Part shown: positions 35,086-44,474 of the stretch, piece by piece
Numbering within the stretch: the first letter of the stretch is position 1
How the letters are laid out: each line of letters begins with the position of its first letter
Assembly: GCF_001956695.1 (NCBI RefSeq)
Contig: NZ_CP019070.1
Location: forward strand, 1,364,001-1,428,000
Source of the DNA: Poseidonibacter parvus
GTDB lineage: Bacteria; Campylobacterota; Campylobacteria; Campylobacterales; Arcobacteraceae
DNA length: 64,000 bases
Direction: 5' to 3'
Made by a program: the position numbers and the translations under genes
The notes under the pieces: model-generated
The model's database searches: none
What the model was told of the DNA's origin: nothing
What the model saw: only the letters and a program-made list of their open reading frames with translations

Positions 35086-36009
35086 TTGTTATATAAAGAT
35101 TTTAAAACTAGTATTAAATCATTAGGATTTTTATCAATTGAAGATTTTATGAAATACATTGGAGTTACATCATCGGATGTTTTAGAATGGGAAGAAAAAG
35201 ATGAAGTTCCTTATACTGTATCTTTAATTGTTCATTTATTAAAAGGTGAGGGTGAACTTCCAAATAACACCGCTTTAGATAGTGTTGTTGAAGAGTGTTT
35301 ACCATTAGCTTCTTTACTTGAAGAAGCTTCATCTTTTCCTCATAAATTAGAAGAAATGTTTTTATTACAAAAAGAGTTAAATGACTCAACAAATGGTAAA
35401 AACTGGGAATTAGGTGTAAATAAGTTTGGAAAAGAGATTAATTGGCTTCGATGTATACATATGGAAGTTGCTGAGTTAATTGATTCTGCGCCTTGGAAAC
35501 ATTGGAAAAATATTTCAGCTGATCCTGATATGAAAAATATTCATGTTGAGTTAGTTGATATTTGGCACTTTTTAATGTCTTATATTTTACAAGAAACAAA
35601 TGTTCCAAAAGGTGTATCTTTAGTTAATACTCACTGTATTTATGAAGCAGTTGAAGATGTTGATGTTAAATTAATGATTAAAGAATCTGAAAAGCTTTCT
35701 TATATTTCACTAGCTATTGAAACTGGTAATATGCCATCATTTTCAGGAATTGAAAGATTTATTGATCAATTCTTTAGAACATGTAAAATTTCTGGTCTTT
35801 CATTTACTTGGTTACAAAAACTTTATATTGGTAAAAACTGTTTAAATAAATTTAGACAAGATAATGGGTATAAAGAGGGTACTTATATTAAAGAATGGAA
35901 TGGTAGAGAAGATAATGTTGTTATGATAGAAATTATTGATACTATGGAAAATGTAAGTTTTGACATCTTAACTGAAGAGTTAACAAAAGCATATAGCAAG
36001 TGTAAATAG
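35086..36009 (+). CDS. dut: Dimeric all-alpha dUTPase with extra N-terminal HTH-like domain
   Basis: Residues ~85-307 match the dimeric dUTPase/dCTPase family of Campylobacter and trypanosomes (MazG-like fold), which hydrolyses dUTP to dUMP. Visible features are LLQKELNDSTNGKNWE, the metal-binding helix MEVAELIDSAPWKHWKN, and ELVDIWHFLMSYIL with the conserved E..D. The first ~80 residues look like a small helix-turn-helix domain (EDFMKYIGVTSSDVLEWEEK) not found in the Campylobacter enzyme as I know it. Start choice: TTG at 35086 with AGGAGAG 8 bases upstream. Without this domain no good start with a ribosome site is obvious, so the fusion looks real. Confidence 0.85.
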   Translation: MLYKDFKTSIKSLGFLSIEDFMKYIGVTSSDVLEWEEKDEVPYTVSLIVHLLKGEGELPNNTALDSVVEECLPLASLLEEASSFPHKLEEMFLLQKELNDSTNGKNWELGVNKFGKEINWLRCIHMEVAELIDSAPWKHWKNISADPDMKNIHVELVDIWHFLMSYILQETNVPKGVSLVNTHCIYEAVEDVDVKLMIKESEKLSYISLAIETGNMPSFSGIERFIDQFFRTCKISGLSFTWLQKLYIGKNCLNKFRQDNGYKEGTYIKEWNGREDNVVMIEIIDTMENVSFDILTEELTKAYSKCK

Positions 36010-36017
36010 TGTAAAAA

Positions 36018-36047
36018 ATAAAGTTTAGTTTTAAAACTAAACTTTAT
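36018..36047. terminator. Perfect 30-bp palindrome, bidirectional terminator
   Basis: ATAAAGTTTAGTTTT is followed directly by its reverse complement. It lies between the convergent dUTPase and carbonic anhydrase genes and would form a long hairpin with A/T flanks in both directions. Confidence 0.8.
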
Positions 36048-36059
36048 AAATAAAATATA

Positions 36060-36560
36060 TTAACTATAATCGTTTTTAAAATCTACATAATGAGCAGCAT
36101 GATTAATCAAACCTTGCTCATCTTCACTTGTTAATTGTTTTACAACTTTAGCAGGACTTCCCATAATTAAAGAATTTGGTGGAAATACTTTTCCCGCAGT
36201 TACAAGTGAATTTGCTCCAACAATTGAACCTTTTCCTATAACTGCATTATCTAAAATAGTTGCACTCATTCCAATTAAACAATTATCTTCAATTTTACAA
36301 CCATGAAGCATTACTTTATGTCCAATAGTAACATTATCACCAATAATTGTCTGAGTATTTACATCTGTATGAATCATAGATAAATCTTGAATATTAGAAT
36401 TCTTACCAATAATCACTTTATTAACATCTGCTCTTAATACACATTGAAACCATACGGATGAGTTTTCACCAATACTTACTTGACCAATTACATCAGCACT
36501 TGGAGCAATCCAAGCACTTGATTCAATTTGGGGATAAAATTCTTTAAATTTTAAAATCAT
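36060..36560 (-). CDS. Gamma carbonic anhydrase family protein (YrdA-like)
   Basis: The 166-residue left-handed beta-helix protein has repeated hexapeptides (for example IGQVSI, IGENSS, IGDNVTIGHKV, IGKGSI). It has the three metal histidines of the gamma-CA family in MIHTD, IGHKVMLHGC. Members are often called YrdA/PaaY and may have carbonic anhydrase or thioesterase activity. The activity here is unproven. It is 11 bases downstream of argG on the same strand and probably cotranscribed. Confidence 0.88.
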   Translation of the reverse strand: MILKFKEFYPQIESSAWIAPSADVIGQVSIGENSSVWFQCVLRADVNKVIIGKNSNIQDLSMIHTDVNTQTIIGDNVTIGHKVMLHGCKIEDNCLIGMSATILDNAVIGKGSIVGANSLVTAGKVFPPNSLIMGSPAKVVKQLTSEDEQGLINHAAHYVDFKNDYS

Positions 36561-36571
36561 AGTTTTTCCTA

Positions 36572-37813
36572 CTATTTTTTGTTTTGTGTTTGCCCTGCAA
36601 TAATGAACCTTAATGCATTAAGTCTAATAAACCCTTCTGCATCTTTTTGATTATAAACTTCATCTTCTTCAAAAGTTGAGTGAGCTTCTGAGAATAATGA
36701 TTTTGAAGATTCTCTTCCTACAACTGTTACATTACCTTTATAAAGTTTAAGTTTTACAGTACCTTCAACATTTTTTTGAGTTGCATCAATTGAAGCTTGA
36801 AGCATTTCTCTCTCAGGTGAGAACCAATAACCTTGGTAAATTAATTTTGCATATTTAGGCATTAATTCATCTTTTAAGTGTGCAGCTTCTCTATCAAGAG
36901 TAATAGATTCAATTGCTCTATGTCCTTTTAACATGATAGTTCCACCTGGAGTTTCATAACAACCACGAGCTTTCATACCAACATATCTATTTTCAACAAT
37001 ATCAATTCTTCCAATACCGTGTTTATTCCCATATTCATTTAATGTTTTTAAAATAGTAGCTGGTGACATTTCTTCATCATTAATAGAAATTGGATCACCG
37101 TTTTTATATCCAATTGTAATATATTCAGCTTTATCAGGTGCATTTTCAGGAGAAACTGACCATAGCCACATAGCTTCTTCTGGTTCTGCATTTGGATCTT
37201 CTAAGCTTAAACCTTCATAAGAAATATGTAAAAGATTAGCATCCATTGAGTATGGACTAACTGCTGGATTTCCATTTTCATCTAAGTGCTTTTTATCAAT
37301 TGTAATTCCATGTTCACTTGCATAAGAAAGTAATTTTTCTCTAGAATTTAAATCCCATTCTCTCCAAGGAGCAATTACAGTAATTTCAGAATCTAAACCT
37401 AAGTAACCTAATTCGAATCTTACTTGATCATTTCCTTTTCCTGTAGCTCCATGAGATACTGCATCAGCACCCATTTTATGTGCAATTTCAATTTGTTTTT
37501 TAGAAATTAAAGGACGTGCTATTGAAGTACCTAATAAATATTCACCTTCATAAATAGCATTTGCTCTAAACATTGGGAAAACATAATCTTTTACGAATTC
37601 TTCTCTAATATCTAAAATAAAAATATTTTCAGGTTTAATACCCATTGCAAGTGCTTTTTCTCTTGCTGGTTCAACTTCTTCACCTTGACCTAAATCTGCA
37701 GTAAATGTAATTACTTCTGCATTATATTCATCTTGTAGCCATTTTAAAATAACTGAAGTATCAAGCCCACCACTATAAGCTAATACTACTTTTTTAACTT
37801 CTTTTTTACTCAT
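36572..37813 (-). CDS. argG: Argininosuccinate synthase ArgG
   Basis: The 413-residue enzyme condenses citrulline and aspartate with ATP in arginine synthesis. The PP-loop [32 protein letters not shown] and the segment [16 protein letters not shown] are typical. Length is normal (~400). The N terminus [16 protein letters not shown] is standard. It is divergent from the RqcP-like gene. argF lies at 52 kb, so arginine genes are scattered. Confidence 0.96.
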   Translation of the reverse strand: MSKKEVKKVVLAYSGGLDTSVILKWLQDEYNAEVITFTADLGQGEEVEPAREKALAMGIKPENIFILDIREEFVKDYVFPMFRANAIYEGEYLLGTSIARPLISKKQIEIAHKMGADAVSHGATGKGNDQVRFELGYLGLDSEITVIAPWREWDLNSREKLLSYASEHGITIDKKHLDENGNPAVSPYSMDANLLHISYEGLSLEDPNAEPEEAMWLWSVSPENAPDKAEYITIGYKNGDPISINDEEMSPATILKTLNEYGNKHGIGRIDIVENRYVGMKARGCYETPGGTIMLKGHRAIESITLDREAAHLKDELMPKYAKLIYQGYWFSPEREMLQASIDATQKNVEGTVKLKLYKGNVTVVGRESSKSLFSEAHSTFEEDEVYNQKDAEGFIRLNALRFIIAGQTQNKK

Positions 37814-37868
37814 GAATTTATCCTATGATTATCATTAATTTTAAGCGCATATTTTAACTAAATTTTGT

Positions 37869-37874
37869 TATAAT
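37869..37874 (+). promoter_or_regulatory. -10 element of the S4-domain gene; probably leaderless
   Basis: A perfect TATAAT ends 7 bases before the ATG at 37882. The intervening CTTTATT contains no ribosome binding site, so transcription should begin at or next to the start codon. Confidence 0.5.
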
Positions 37875-37881
37875 CTTTATT

Positions 37882-38133
37882 ATGAGAATAGATAAATTTT
37901 TAAATGCAGTTAATATTACTAAAAGAAGAGCAGTTGCTGAAGATATGTTACAACATAAAGTTGTATTTATCAACAATCAAAGTGTTAAAAAAGCTAAAGA
38001 AGTTAAACTTGGGGATATTATAGAAATTAGATATCTTGAAAAAAGTGACAAATTTAAAGTTTTACAAATACCAACAGTAAAATCAACGCCTAAATCAAAA
38101 ATGGCAGAATATGTAGAAAAGATTGAAGGATAA
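37882..38133 (+). CDS. S4-domain RNA-binding protein (RqcP/HslR-like)
   Basis: The 83-residue protein is almost entirely one S4 domain: MRIDKFLNAVNITKRRAVAE, then HKVVFINNQSVKKAKEVKLGDII. It resembles RqcP (YabO) and HslR, which act with RqcH or on stalled 50S subunits in ribosome-associated quality control. The C-terminal tail is short and basic. It is the first gene of a run with trpD, tsaE and lptB (gaps of 3, 9 and -8 bases). Which member of the S4 family it is cannot be fixed without a tree. Confidence 0.83.
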   Translation: MRIDKFLNAVNITKRRAVAEDMLQHKVVFINNQSVKKAKEVKLGDIIEIRYLEKSDKFKVLQIPTVKSTPKSKMAEYVEKIEG

Positions 38134-38136
38134 ATT

Positions 38137-39117
38137 ATGTTTAATACAGCAAAAATGAAATTTGATGATATTTTTGAAAATAGGCTACCACAAGATGAAG
38201 TAAGAGAGTATTTAATCGAACTTTATGAAAGAGGTGAAACAGCTGCTGAAATTGCAGGAGCTGCTAGCGCTATGCGTGATCATTTAATTCCTTTACCAAT
38301 TCATTATGATTTAAAAGAAAAAATCATTGATAATTGTGGAACTGGTGGAGATAAATCAAACTCTTTTAATATATCAACAACAGTTTCAATTCTTTTGAGT
38401 GCTTGTGATTGTTATGTTGCAAAGCATGGTAATAGAAGTATTACTAGTAAAAGTGGAAGTGCTGATATGCTTGAAGCTTTAAATATTAAACTTGATTTAT
38501 CTTTAAAAAAATCTGCAAAGATGCTTGAAGAAACAGGATTTACTTTTATGTTTGCACAAAATCATCATCCTGCTATGAAATATATTATGCCAATTAGAAA
38601 AAGTATTCCACATAGAACAATTTTTAATATTTTAGGACCTTTATCAAACCCTGCTACTGTTTCAAAGCAATTAATTGGTGTTTTTGACAAATCATATATA
38701 AATAAAATAGCAACTGCTTTAGATTTGTTAGATACTAAAAGATCAATAATTGTTTCATCAAAAGATGGAATGGATGAAATATCTATTTCTGATATTTCTT
38801 ATGGTACTTCTTTATTTAATGGAAGAATAGAAGACTTTGAGATAAATCCAGAAAACTATGGATTAAAACTTGCACCAAAAGAAGAGATTATTGGTGCAGA
38901 TGCTTTAACTAATGCAAATATTACAAAAGATATTTTGTCAAATAATATTGAAGGTGCAAAACTTGATATTGTTTTAATAAATACAGCAGCAGCATTAATT
39001 GTTGATGAAAAAGCAAGAGATTTTCAAGATGGTATACAAATAGCACAAGAAGCTATTCTAAATGGAAAAGCGAAAGAAAAACTTGAACAAATTATCAAAG
39101 TTTCAAATCAATTATAG
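38137..39117 (+). CDS. trpD: Anthranilate phosphoribosyltransferase TrpD
   Basis: The 326-residue enzyme transfers phosphoribose from PRPP to anthranilate in tryptophan synthesis. Visible motifs are the PRPP loop DNCGTGGDKSNSFNIST, KHGNRSITSKSGSADMLEAL and the anthranilate site NHHPAMKYIMPIRKS. It is a free-standing TrpD without TrpG fusion. It sits between the S4 gene and tsaE, far from trpB, so it is not part of a trp operon. Confidence 0.95.
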   Translation: MFNTAKMKFDDIFENRLPQDEVREYLIELYERGETAAEIAGAASAMRDHLIPLPIHYDLKEKIIDNCGTGGDKSNSFNISTTVSILLSACDCYVAKHGNRSITSKSGSADMLEALNIKLDLSLKKSAKMLEETGFTFMFAQNHHPAMKYIMPIRKSIPHRTIFNILGPLSNPATVSKQLIGVFDKSYINKIATALDLLDTKRSIIVSSKDGMDEISISDISYGTSLFNGRIEDFEINPENYGLKLAPKEEIIGADALTNANITKDILSNNIEGAKLDIVLINTAAALIVDEKARDFQDGIQIAQEAILNGKAKEKLEQIIKVSNQL

Positions 39118-39126
39118 GTAAGAACT

Positions 39127-39540
39127 TTGGTAAAAGAATATAATTTAGCATTAGAAGAAATTGATATTTTAACGAATGAGCTTAAAACAATTATAAATGA
39201 AGATGTAATTGTGATTTTGCGAGGTGATTTAGCAAGTGGCAAGACTACACTTGTTAAAAATTATGTAAAATCACTAGGATTAGATGATTTAGTTACATCT
39301 CCTACTTTCTCTTTACAAAGTGTTTATTCTGGTGATATTTATCATTATGATATTTATAATAAAACTTTAGAAGAGTTCATTTCTTTAGGAATGTTAGAAG
39401 AGTTTGAAAAAAGTGGTACTCATTTTGTAGAATGGGGCGATGAAAAATTACAAAATTTATTAGAAGATTATGGATATAATGTAATTTTAATAGAAATAGA
39501 AAAATGTGAAAATAAAAGGCAATATAAAATAAATGCATAA
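39127..39540 (+). CDS. tsaE: tRNA t6A synthesis ATPase TsaE
   Basis: The 137-residue P-loop protein has Walker A LRGDLASGKTTLVK, then the conserved SPTFSLQSVY, HYDIYN and FVEWGDE. TsaE drives the TsaBD complex in making N6-threonylcarbamoyladenosine at tRNA position 37. The start is TTG at 39127. No ATG exists before Walker A. Its 3' end overlaps lptB by 8 bases. Confidence 0.92.
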   Translation: MVKEYNLALEEIDILTNELKTIINEDVIVILRGDLASGKTTLVKNYVKSLGLDDLVTSPTFSLQSVYSGDIYHYDIYNKTLEEFISLGMLEEFEKSGTHFVEWGDEKLQNLLEDYGYNVILIEIEKCENKRQYKINA

Positions 39541-40255
39541 ATTAAAAATTACAGATATTACAAAATCAATTAAGAAAACTCAAATATTACATGGAATTTC
39601 ACTAGAAGTTAATTCAGGTGAAATTGTAGGGTTACTTGGACCAAATGGTGCTGGAAAAACTACTACTTTTTATACAGTATGTGGTCTTGTTAAACCAACT
39701 TCAGGTCAAGTATTTTTTGATGATAAAGACATTACTTCTTTGCCTTTACATAAAAGAGCATTAAGCGGAATTGGATATTTACCGCAAGAGTCTTCTATTT
39801 TTAAAGATTTATCAGTAGAAGATAATTTAATGTTAGCAGCTCAAATTGTAACTGATGATAAAGCAGAACAACACAAAAGAGTTGAAGAATTACTTGAAGT
39901 ATTTAATATTGAACCAATACGTCAAAGAAAAGGTGTCTCTTTATCTGGAGGTGAGAGAAGAAGAACTGAAATAGCACGTGCTTTAGTTTCTCATCCAAAG
40001 TTTTTACTTCTTGATGAACCTTTTGCTGGTGTTGATCCAATTGCAGTAAAAGATATTCAAGAAATTATTGCACAACTTACAAAGATTAATATTGGTGTTT
40101 TAATTACAGATCATAATGTTAGAGAAACTTTAGAAATTTGTGATAGAGCTTATGTTATGAAAGCAGGGGCATTACTTGCAAGTGGAACTAGCGATGAAAT
40201 TAGACAAGATAAAAAAGTACGTGAACACTATCTTGGAGAAGATTTTAATTTCTAA
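39533..40255 (+). CDS. lptB: LPS export ABC transporter ATP-binding protein LptB
   Basis: The 240-residue ATPase powers LPS extraction by LptFG. Motifs are Walker A GPNGAGKTT, Q-loop YLPQESSIF, signature LSGGERRRTEIARAL, Walker B LLLDEPFAGVDP and H-loop TDHNV. The LptB-specific ending YLGEDFNF is present. It overlaps tsaE and closes the S4-trpD-tsaE-lptB run. Confidence 0.95.
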   Translation: MHKLKITDITKSIKKTQILHGISLEVNSGEIVGLLGPNGAGKTTTFYTVCGLVKPTSGQVFFDDKDITSLPLHKRALSGIGYLPQESSIFKDLSVEDNLMLAAQIVTDDKAEQHKRVEELLEVFNIEPIRQRKGVSLSGGERRRTEIARALVSHPKFLLLDEPFAGVDPIAVKDIQEIIAQLTKINIGVLITDHNVRETLEICDRAYVMKAGALLASGTSDEIRQDKKVREHYLGEDFNF

Positions 40256-40263
40256 ATTTAAAA

Positions 40264-40294
40264 AAAGTAGTTATGATTATTTCACTACTACTTT
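40264..40294. terminator. Hairpin between convergent lptB and GGDEF genes
   Basis: AAAGTAGT (40264-40271) and ACTACTTT (40287-40294) form an 8-bp stem with a 15-nt loop between convergent genes. The T-rich flank is short, so confidence is moderate. Confidence 0.5.
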
Positions 40295-41596
40295 ATTTCT
40301 TCCTGTTCTTTTTGCTTCATATAAAGCTTCATCTGTTCTTGAAATAAAACTGCTTCCTGTATCATCCTCTTTTATAGCACAAACCCCAAAACTTGCCGTA
40401 ACATTTAAGTTTAAAGCTGTTAATGAATTTTCATAAATAGTACTTCTGATTTTTTCTGCAACAACTCTAGACCCTTCAGCGTTAGTTTCTGGAAGTAGTA
40501 TCAAAAATTCTTCACCACCCCATCTAACAACTGTATCATGCTCTCTTACACTTTTACTTACAATATTTGCTATTTCTTTTAATACTTCATCACCAGCTTG
40601 ATGACCATGTTCATCATTAACTTTTTTAAAGAAATCAATATCAAATAATACTAATGATAATTCATTATCATATCTAATACCTCTTCTTATTTCTTTTTCA
40701 AATAAAGAATTAAATTTATTTCTATTATATAAACCAGTTAAATTATCATGTGAAGCTTGATATTCTAATAGATTAGATTTTTCTTTTAATTCTGTAACAT
40801 CAGTTAAAGATAAAACATAAAAATCATTTACATCATCATAATTATCTATATTTATTGTAAATATTCTTTCTTCGTCATTTAAGTTTTTCATCTTTACGAT
40901 TCTATTAACTTCTTTTAAACTTTTAATATATTCATAGTAACAAGGATAATCTTTTAAGATACTTTTAGAAATAAATCCATAATCTTCTATAAAATAATCA
41001 AATATATTTTTTGAGGTATTTATAAACTCTTCTATTGAAGTAATATTAAAAAATTCTAAAAATCTCTTATTTACATTTTTTATAGTTGTTTTATTTGATA
41101 ATAAAACAATATTATCTTGAGAGTCTAATATAGATTTTATTTTTTGTATTTCATTATCAACTCTTGTTTCTAAAGATATATTCATCTCTTCTAGTTTTCT
41201 TTTTAAATAAATTGGTTCAATAGCTTTAATCATGCTTTCAACTAATTGATATAAATCTATTGGTTTCATTGCATAAGTACTAACGCCCACATTTATAGCT
41301 TTTTTAAGAAAACTTGGATCATTATGTGCACTTGTAATTACTATAGGAATGTCTTTATTTAACTCTCTTATTAAAGAACACATTTCAAGTCCATCCATTT
41401 TAGGCATATTGATATCTGTTACAATTAAATCTATTTCATTAATATTTAGTTTAAATAAGTCAAGTCCTTCTAAACCATTTTCGGCAGAATGAACTTTTTT
41501 AACAAGAGATGATAAAAGTTTTGATGTAAACTCTCTAACTTCTATTTCATCTTCTACATATAAAACGGATATGTTTTGTAGTATTTCTTTATTCAT
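40277..41596 (-). CDS. Response regulator-diguanylate cyclase (REC-PAS-GGDEF)
   Basis: The 439-residue protein has an N-terminal receiver with the phosphoacceptor in LIVTDINMPKMDG and Lys in YAMKPID. A central helix and PAS-like region (~145-270) and a C-terminal GGDEF domain follow, with intact VVRWGGEEFLILLP and an I-site RxxD (REHD) five residues before. It should make c-di-GMP when phosphorylated. Its start overlaps the end of the upstream EAL protein by 8 bases, so synthesis and breakdown enzymes are translationally coupled. It converges on lptB. Confidence 0.9.
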   Translation of the reverse strand: MNKEILQNISVLYVEDEIEVREFTSKLLSSLVKKVHSAENGLEGLDLFKLNINEIDLIVTDINMPKMDGLEMCSLIRELNKDIPIVITSAHNDPSFLKKAINVGVSTYAMKPIDLYQLVESMIKAIEPIYLKRKLEEMNISLETRVDNEIQKIKSILDSQDNIVLLSNKTTIKNVNKRFLEFFNITSIEEFINTSKNIFDYFIEDYGFISKSILKDYPCYYEYIKSLKEVNRIVKMKNLNDEERIFTINIDNYDDVNDFYVLSLTDVTELKEKSNLLEYQASHDNLTGLYNRNKFNSLFEKEIRRGIRYDNELSLVLFDIDFFKKVNDEHGHQAGDEVLKEIANIVSKSVREHDTVVRWGGEEFLILLPETNAEGSRVVAEKIRSTIYENSLTALNLNVTASFGVCAIKEDDTGSSFISRTDEALYEAKRTGRNKVVVK

Positions 41597-43571
41597 CTAA
41601 ATCACTCTCCTTAAAGTCTATTAATGATGGGTTTTCTATTGGTGCTGAAAAATAATAACCTTGAGAATAATCAACCCCTAATTCTTTTGTTAATGCAAAT
41701 ATTTCTTTATTCTCAACATACTCTGCAATTGTTAATAACTTTAAACTTTTTGCAAATTCTACAATCGTTTTAGTGATTTTATAAGAGTTGTCATCTGTTG
41801 CAATATTCTTAATTATAGATGCATCAATTTTTAAATAATCAACATTCATTTTTAATAAGTGTTCAAAATTTGAATATCCAGAACCAAAATCATCAATAGC
41901 AACCTTACAACCTAAGTTTTTAATTTCATCAATAAAAGAAATTAAAAGATTATAGTTTTTAACATTTTCATCTTCTAATATTTCAAAGACAACCTTTTTG
42001 GCTACATCATATTTGAGTAACATCTCTTTTATAAAAATTAAGAAATCTGGATCTTCAATATCTTCATAAGATATATTTACTGAAAATTCAAAAGGTAAGT
42101 TATCGAATTTTTTAAAAGATTTCTCAATAACAATTTTTGTTAACTTTGTATATTGATTAGATTTTTTTGATATATCTAAAAAGAAAAAAGGAGCTATAAT
42201 TTTACCATCATCTTCTATAAGTCTTACTAGACATTCATACTTATCAACTTTTAAAGTTTTGTTATTAACTATGGCTTGAAAGTATACTTCAATATGGTTT
42301 TTTAAGAAAGCAGACTTTAATTTCTTTGTCCATAGCATATTGTTTTCATATTCTTGAAACTTATCTAGTTCATCATAAAAAACTACATAATCTTTATTGT
42401 CTTTTTTCGCTGTCTGTAGTGCAATATCAGCAGTTATTAATTTATTGTTTTTATTTGAAAAAGATATACCAGCTGTTAATCTAATATCAATTTCATATTG
42501 ATTAAAATTAAAAACTTTTTTATATGAGAACTCTAATATATTCTTTATAACTTTTAGAAATTCATTTTTATCATTTTTAACATTTGTAATACAATAAATA
42601 TCTGAAGGAAATTTATAAAATTCTAAATTATCAAATTTATCAGTCTCTTCTTTTATAAGATAACTAAGTTCTTTTAAAATTAAATCGCCTGCTTTGTGAC
42701 CATAGAAATCATTTATTTCTTTAAATGAATTAATATCTAATATACAAATTGAGCTTAGTTTAATGCTTTTATCTTTTTGTAATTCTTTTATTAATTTAGC
42801 TCTATTTGGTAAGTTAGTCAAATTATCTGTATATAAAACTTCAAATAATTTCTTTTTGTGATTGATTTCATGAGTAATGTCGTTTAATAATATGATATTT
42901 GTGTCATTATGATTTAAAGATATTTTTTGTAGTCTAAAAAAACTATCTTCTTCTTTTTCATTTACAATACATACTTTTAGGTTGTTTTTTGAAGATTTTT
43001 CTAACCAATTGTTGTTTACATTACTAAAACATTTTTCATGCTTAATAAAAATATCACCAATTTCATTATATTTTTTATTTATATTTTCAAGTGTGTTACA
43101 TGAAGTCAATTTATAGAAATAATCATTCGCAAATAACACTTCTTTACCATTAGTTGAAAAGATAGGATTTGAAATATTGTGAATAATCGAGCTTGATATT
43201 TCTTGTTCACGTTTAAGGAGTAGGTCTTGTTCTAAAATACTTATGTAATGATTGATTTTGTATATAAAGTTATTAATATTAATTGGTGCATACAAATAAT
43301 CAAGATGATTTGACTCTTTGATTAAATCTATATTATTTTTGATTAAAAGTATTACATAAATATTATTTTCTATACTTTTTTTTATTAGCTCTTCATAATT
43401 GTTTATTTCAATATTTAAAAAAAGTATATTTAAATGTTTAATTTTATCAATGACTTCTTCAAAATTTGAACAATAGCTAATAGTAGTGTTTTCTATTTTT
43501 TTATTTGAAATCTTCTTAAAATCATCTAAATAAGTAGAATTTGTATCAGCTATTAATACATTAAAACGCAT
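41589..43571 (-). CDS. EAL phosphodiesterase with degenerate receiver and GGDEF domains
   Basis: The 660-residue protein begins with a receiver-like domain in which the Asp position reads Asn (LFLNIEIN). A PAS-like region (~130-230) and a GGDEF domain that lost its signature (FYKFPSDIYCI) follow, then a full EAL domain. The EAL residues look intact: ECLVRL, N in FSVNIS, E in VFEILED, DDFGSGYS, K in YLKID, E in IAEYVEN and Q in SQGYYFS. It is probably an active c-di-GMP phosphodiesterase, with the other domains regulatory. It is first in a two-gene operon with the cyclase at 40277. Confidence 0.88.
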   Translation of the reverse strand: MRFNVLIADTNSTYLDDFKKISNKKIENTTISYCSNFEEVIDKIKHLNILFLNIEINNYEELIKKSIENNIYVILLIKNNIDLIKESNHLDYLYAPININNFIYKINHYISILEQDLLLKREQEISSSIIHNISNPIFSTNGKEVLFANDYFYKLTSCNTLENINKKYNEIGDIFIKHEKCFSNVNNNWLEKSSKNNLKVCIVNEKEEDSFFRLQKISLNHNDTNIILLNDITHEINHKKKLFEVLYTDNLTNLPNRAKLIKELQKDKSIKLSSICILDINSFKEINDFYGHKAGDLILKELSYLIKEETDKFDNLEFYKFPSDIYCITNVKNDKNEFLKVIKNILEFSYKKVFNFNQYEIDIRLTAGISFSNKNNKLITADIALQTAKKDNKDYVVFYDELDKFQEYENNMLWTKKLKSAFLKNHIEVYFQAIVNNKTLKVDKYECLVRLIEDDGKIIAPFFFLDISKKSNQYTKLTKIVIEKSFKKFDNLPFEFSVNISYEDIEDPDFLIFIKEMLLKYDVAKKVVFEILEDENVKNYNLLISFIDEIKNLGCKVAIDDFGSGYSNFEHLLKMNVDYLKIDASIIKNIATDDNSYKITKTIVEFAKSLKLLTIAEYVENKEIFALTKELGVDYSQGYYFSAPIENPSLIDFKESDLDE

Positions 43572-43660
43572 TTCTCACCTTAAATTTTATTATAGTTTTA
43601 CATAAAGTAGCTTCAATATTACTTATTGTCTATATGTACTACTACATAGAAATAAAAAAA

Positions 43661-44386
43661 TTATTTATTAAAAATTTTAAGTGCATTGTTTAAATCTTCT
43701 TGAGTATCAATACCAAAAGACCTAGATTCTACTTTAACCATTGCAATATGGTATCCATTATCAATAGCTCTAAGCTGTTCAAGCTTTTCTACATTTTCTA
43801 ATTTTGATGGTTTTAGTGAACAAAATTTATTTAATGATTTTTTTGTAAAGCCATAAATACCTAAGTGTCCATTATAAATTGAGTTCTCATAATGGTCTCT
43901 ATGATAAGGCACTTTTGCACGTGAGAAATAAATTGCATTTAAATTTTCATCAAGTATAACTTTTACATGATTTGGATCATCAGCTAATTCAGAGCTTATT
44001 TCTTTATGACATGAAACAATCATTATATCTTCATTGTTTTCTTTTACTTTTGAAACTCTATTTATTACAGCTTGAACAACTTCTTTTTCAATAAAAGGCT
44101 CATCTGCTTGAACATTTACAATTATTTCGTTTTCATCTAAATTTAGTTTATTAACTGCTTCATTTATTCTATCTGTTCCACTTTGGTGTTCACTTGAAGT
44201 CATTACGGCATCAAAACCATGCTCTTGCGCTAAATCAATCACTTCTTGAGAATCTGTAGCAATTACAACTTTGTCTAATGAGCTTACTTGTTTTGCTGTT
44301 TTTATAACCATAGGCAAACCTAAAATATCTACTAATATTTTATTTGCAAATCTACTTGAATTTAATCTTGCTGGGATAATAATCAT
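43661..44386 (-). CDS. kdsB: CMP-KDO synthetase KdsB
   Basis: The 241-residue cytidylyltransferase activates KDO for lipid A/LPS core assembly. It shows the N-terminal IIPARLNSSRFANK, VVIATDS, the metal-binding VNVQADEPFIE and HLGIYGFTKKSL. The start ATG has AAGGAAC upstream. It stands alone, divergent from polA. The 89 bases to the EAL gene upstream are AT-rich without a clear element. Confidence 0.94.
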   Translation of the reverse strand: MIIIPARLNSSRFANKILVDILGLPMVIKTAKQVSSLDKVVIATDSQEVIDLAQEHGFDAVMTSSEHQSGTDRINEAVNKLNLDENEIIVNVQADEPFIEKEVVQAVINRVSKVKENNEDIMIVSCHKEISSELADDPNHVKVILDENLNAIYFSRAKVPYHRDHYENSIYNGHLGIYGFTKKSLNKFCSLKPSKLENVEKLEQLRAIDNGYHIAMVKVESRSFGIDTQEDLNNALKIFNK

Positions 44387-44474
44387 TTATTTGTTCCTTA
44401 GGTTATCAAACCTTGTTTAAAGTGTATGTATTATATTATAAAATCTTTAAAGAAGAATATGAAAGAAGAATTTT

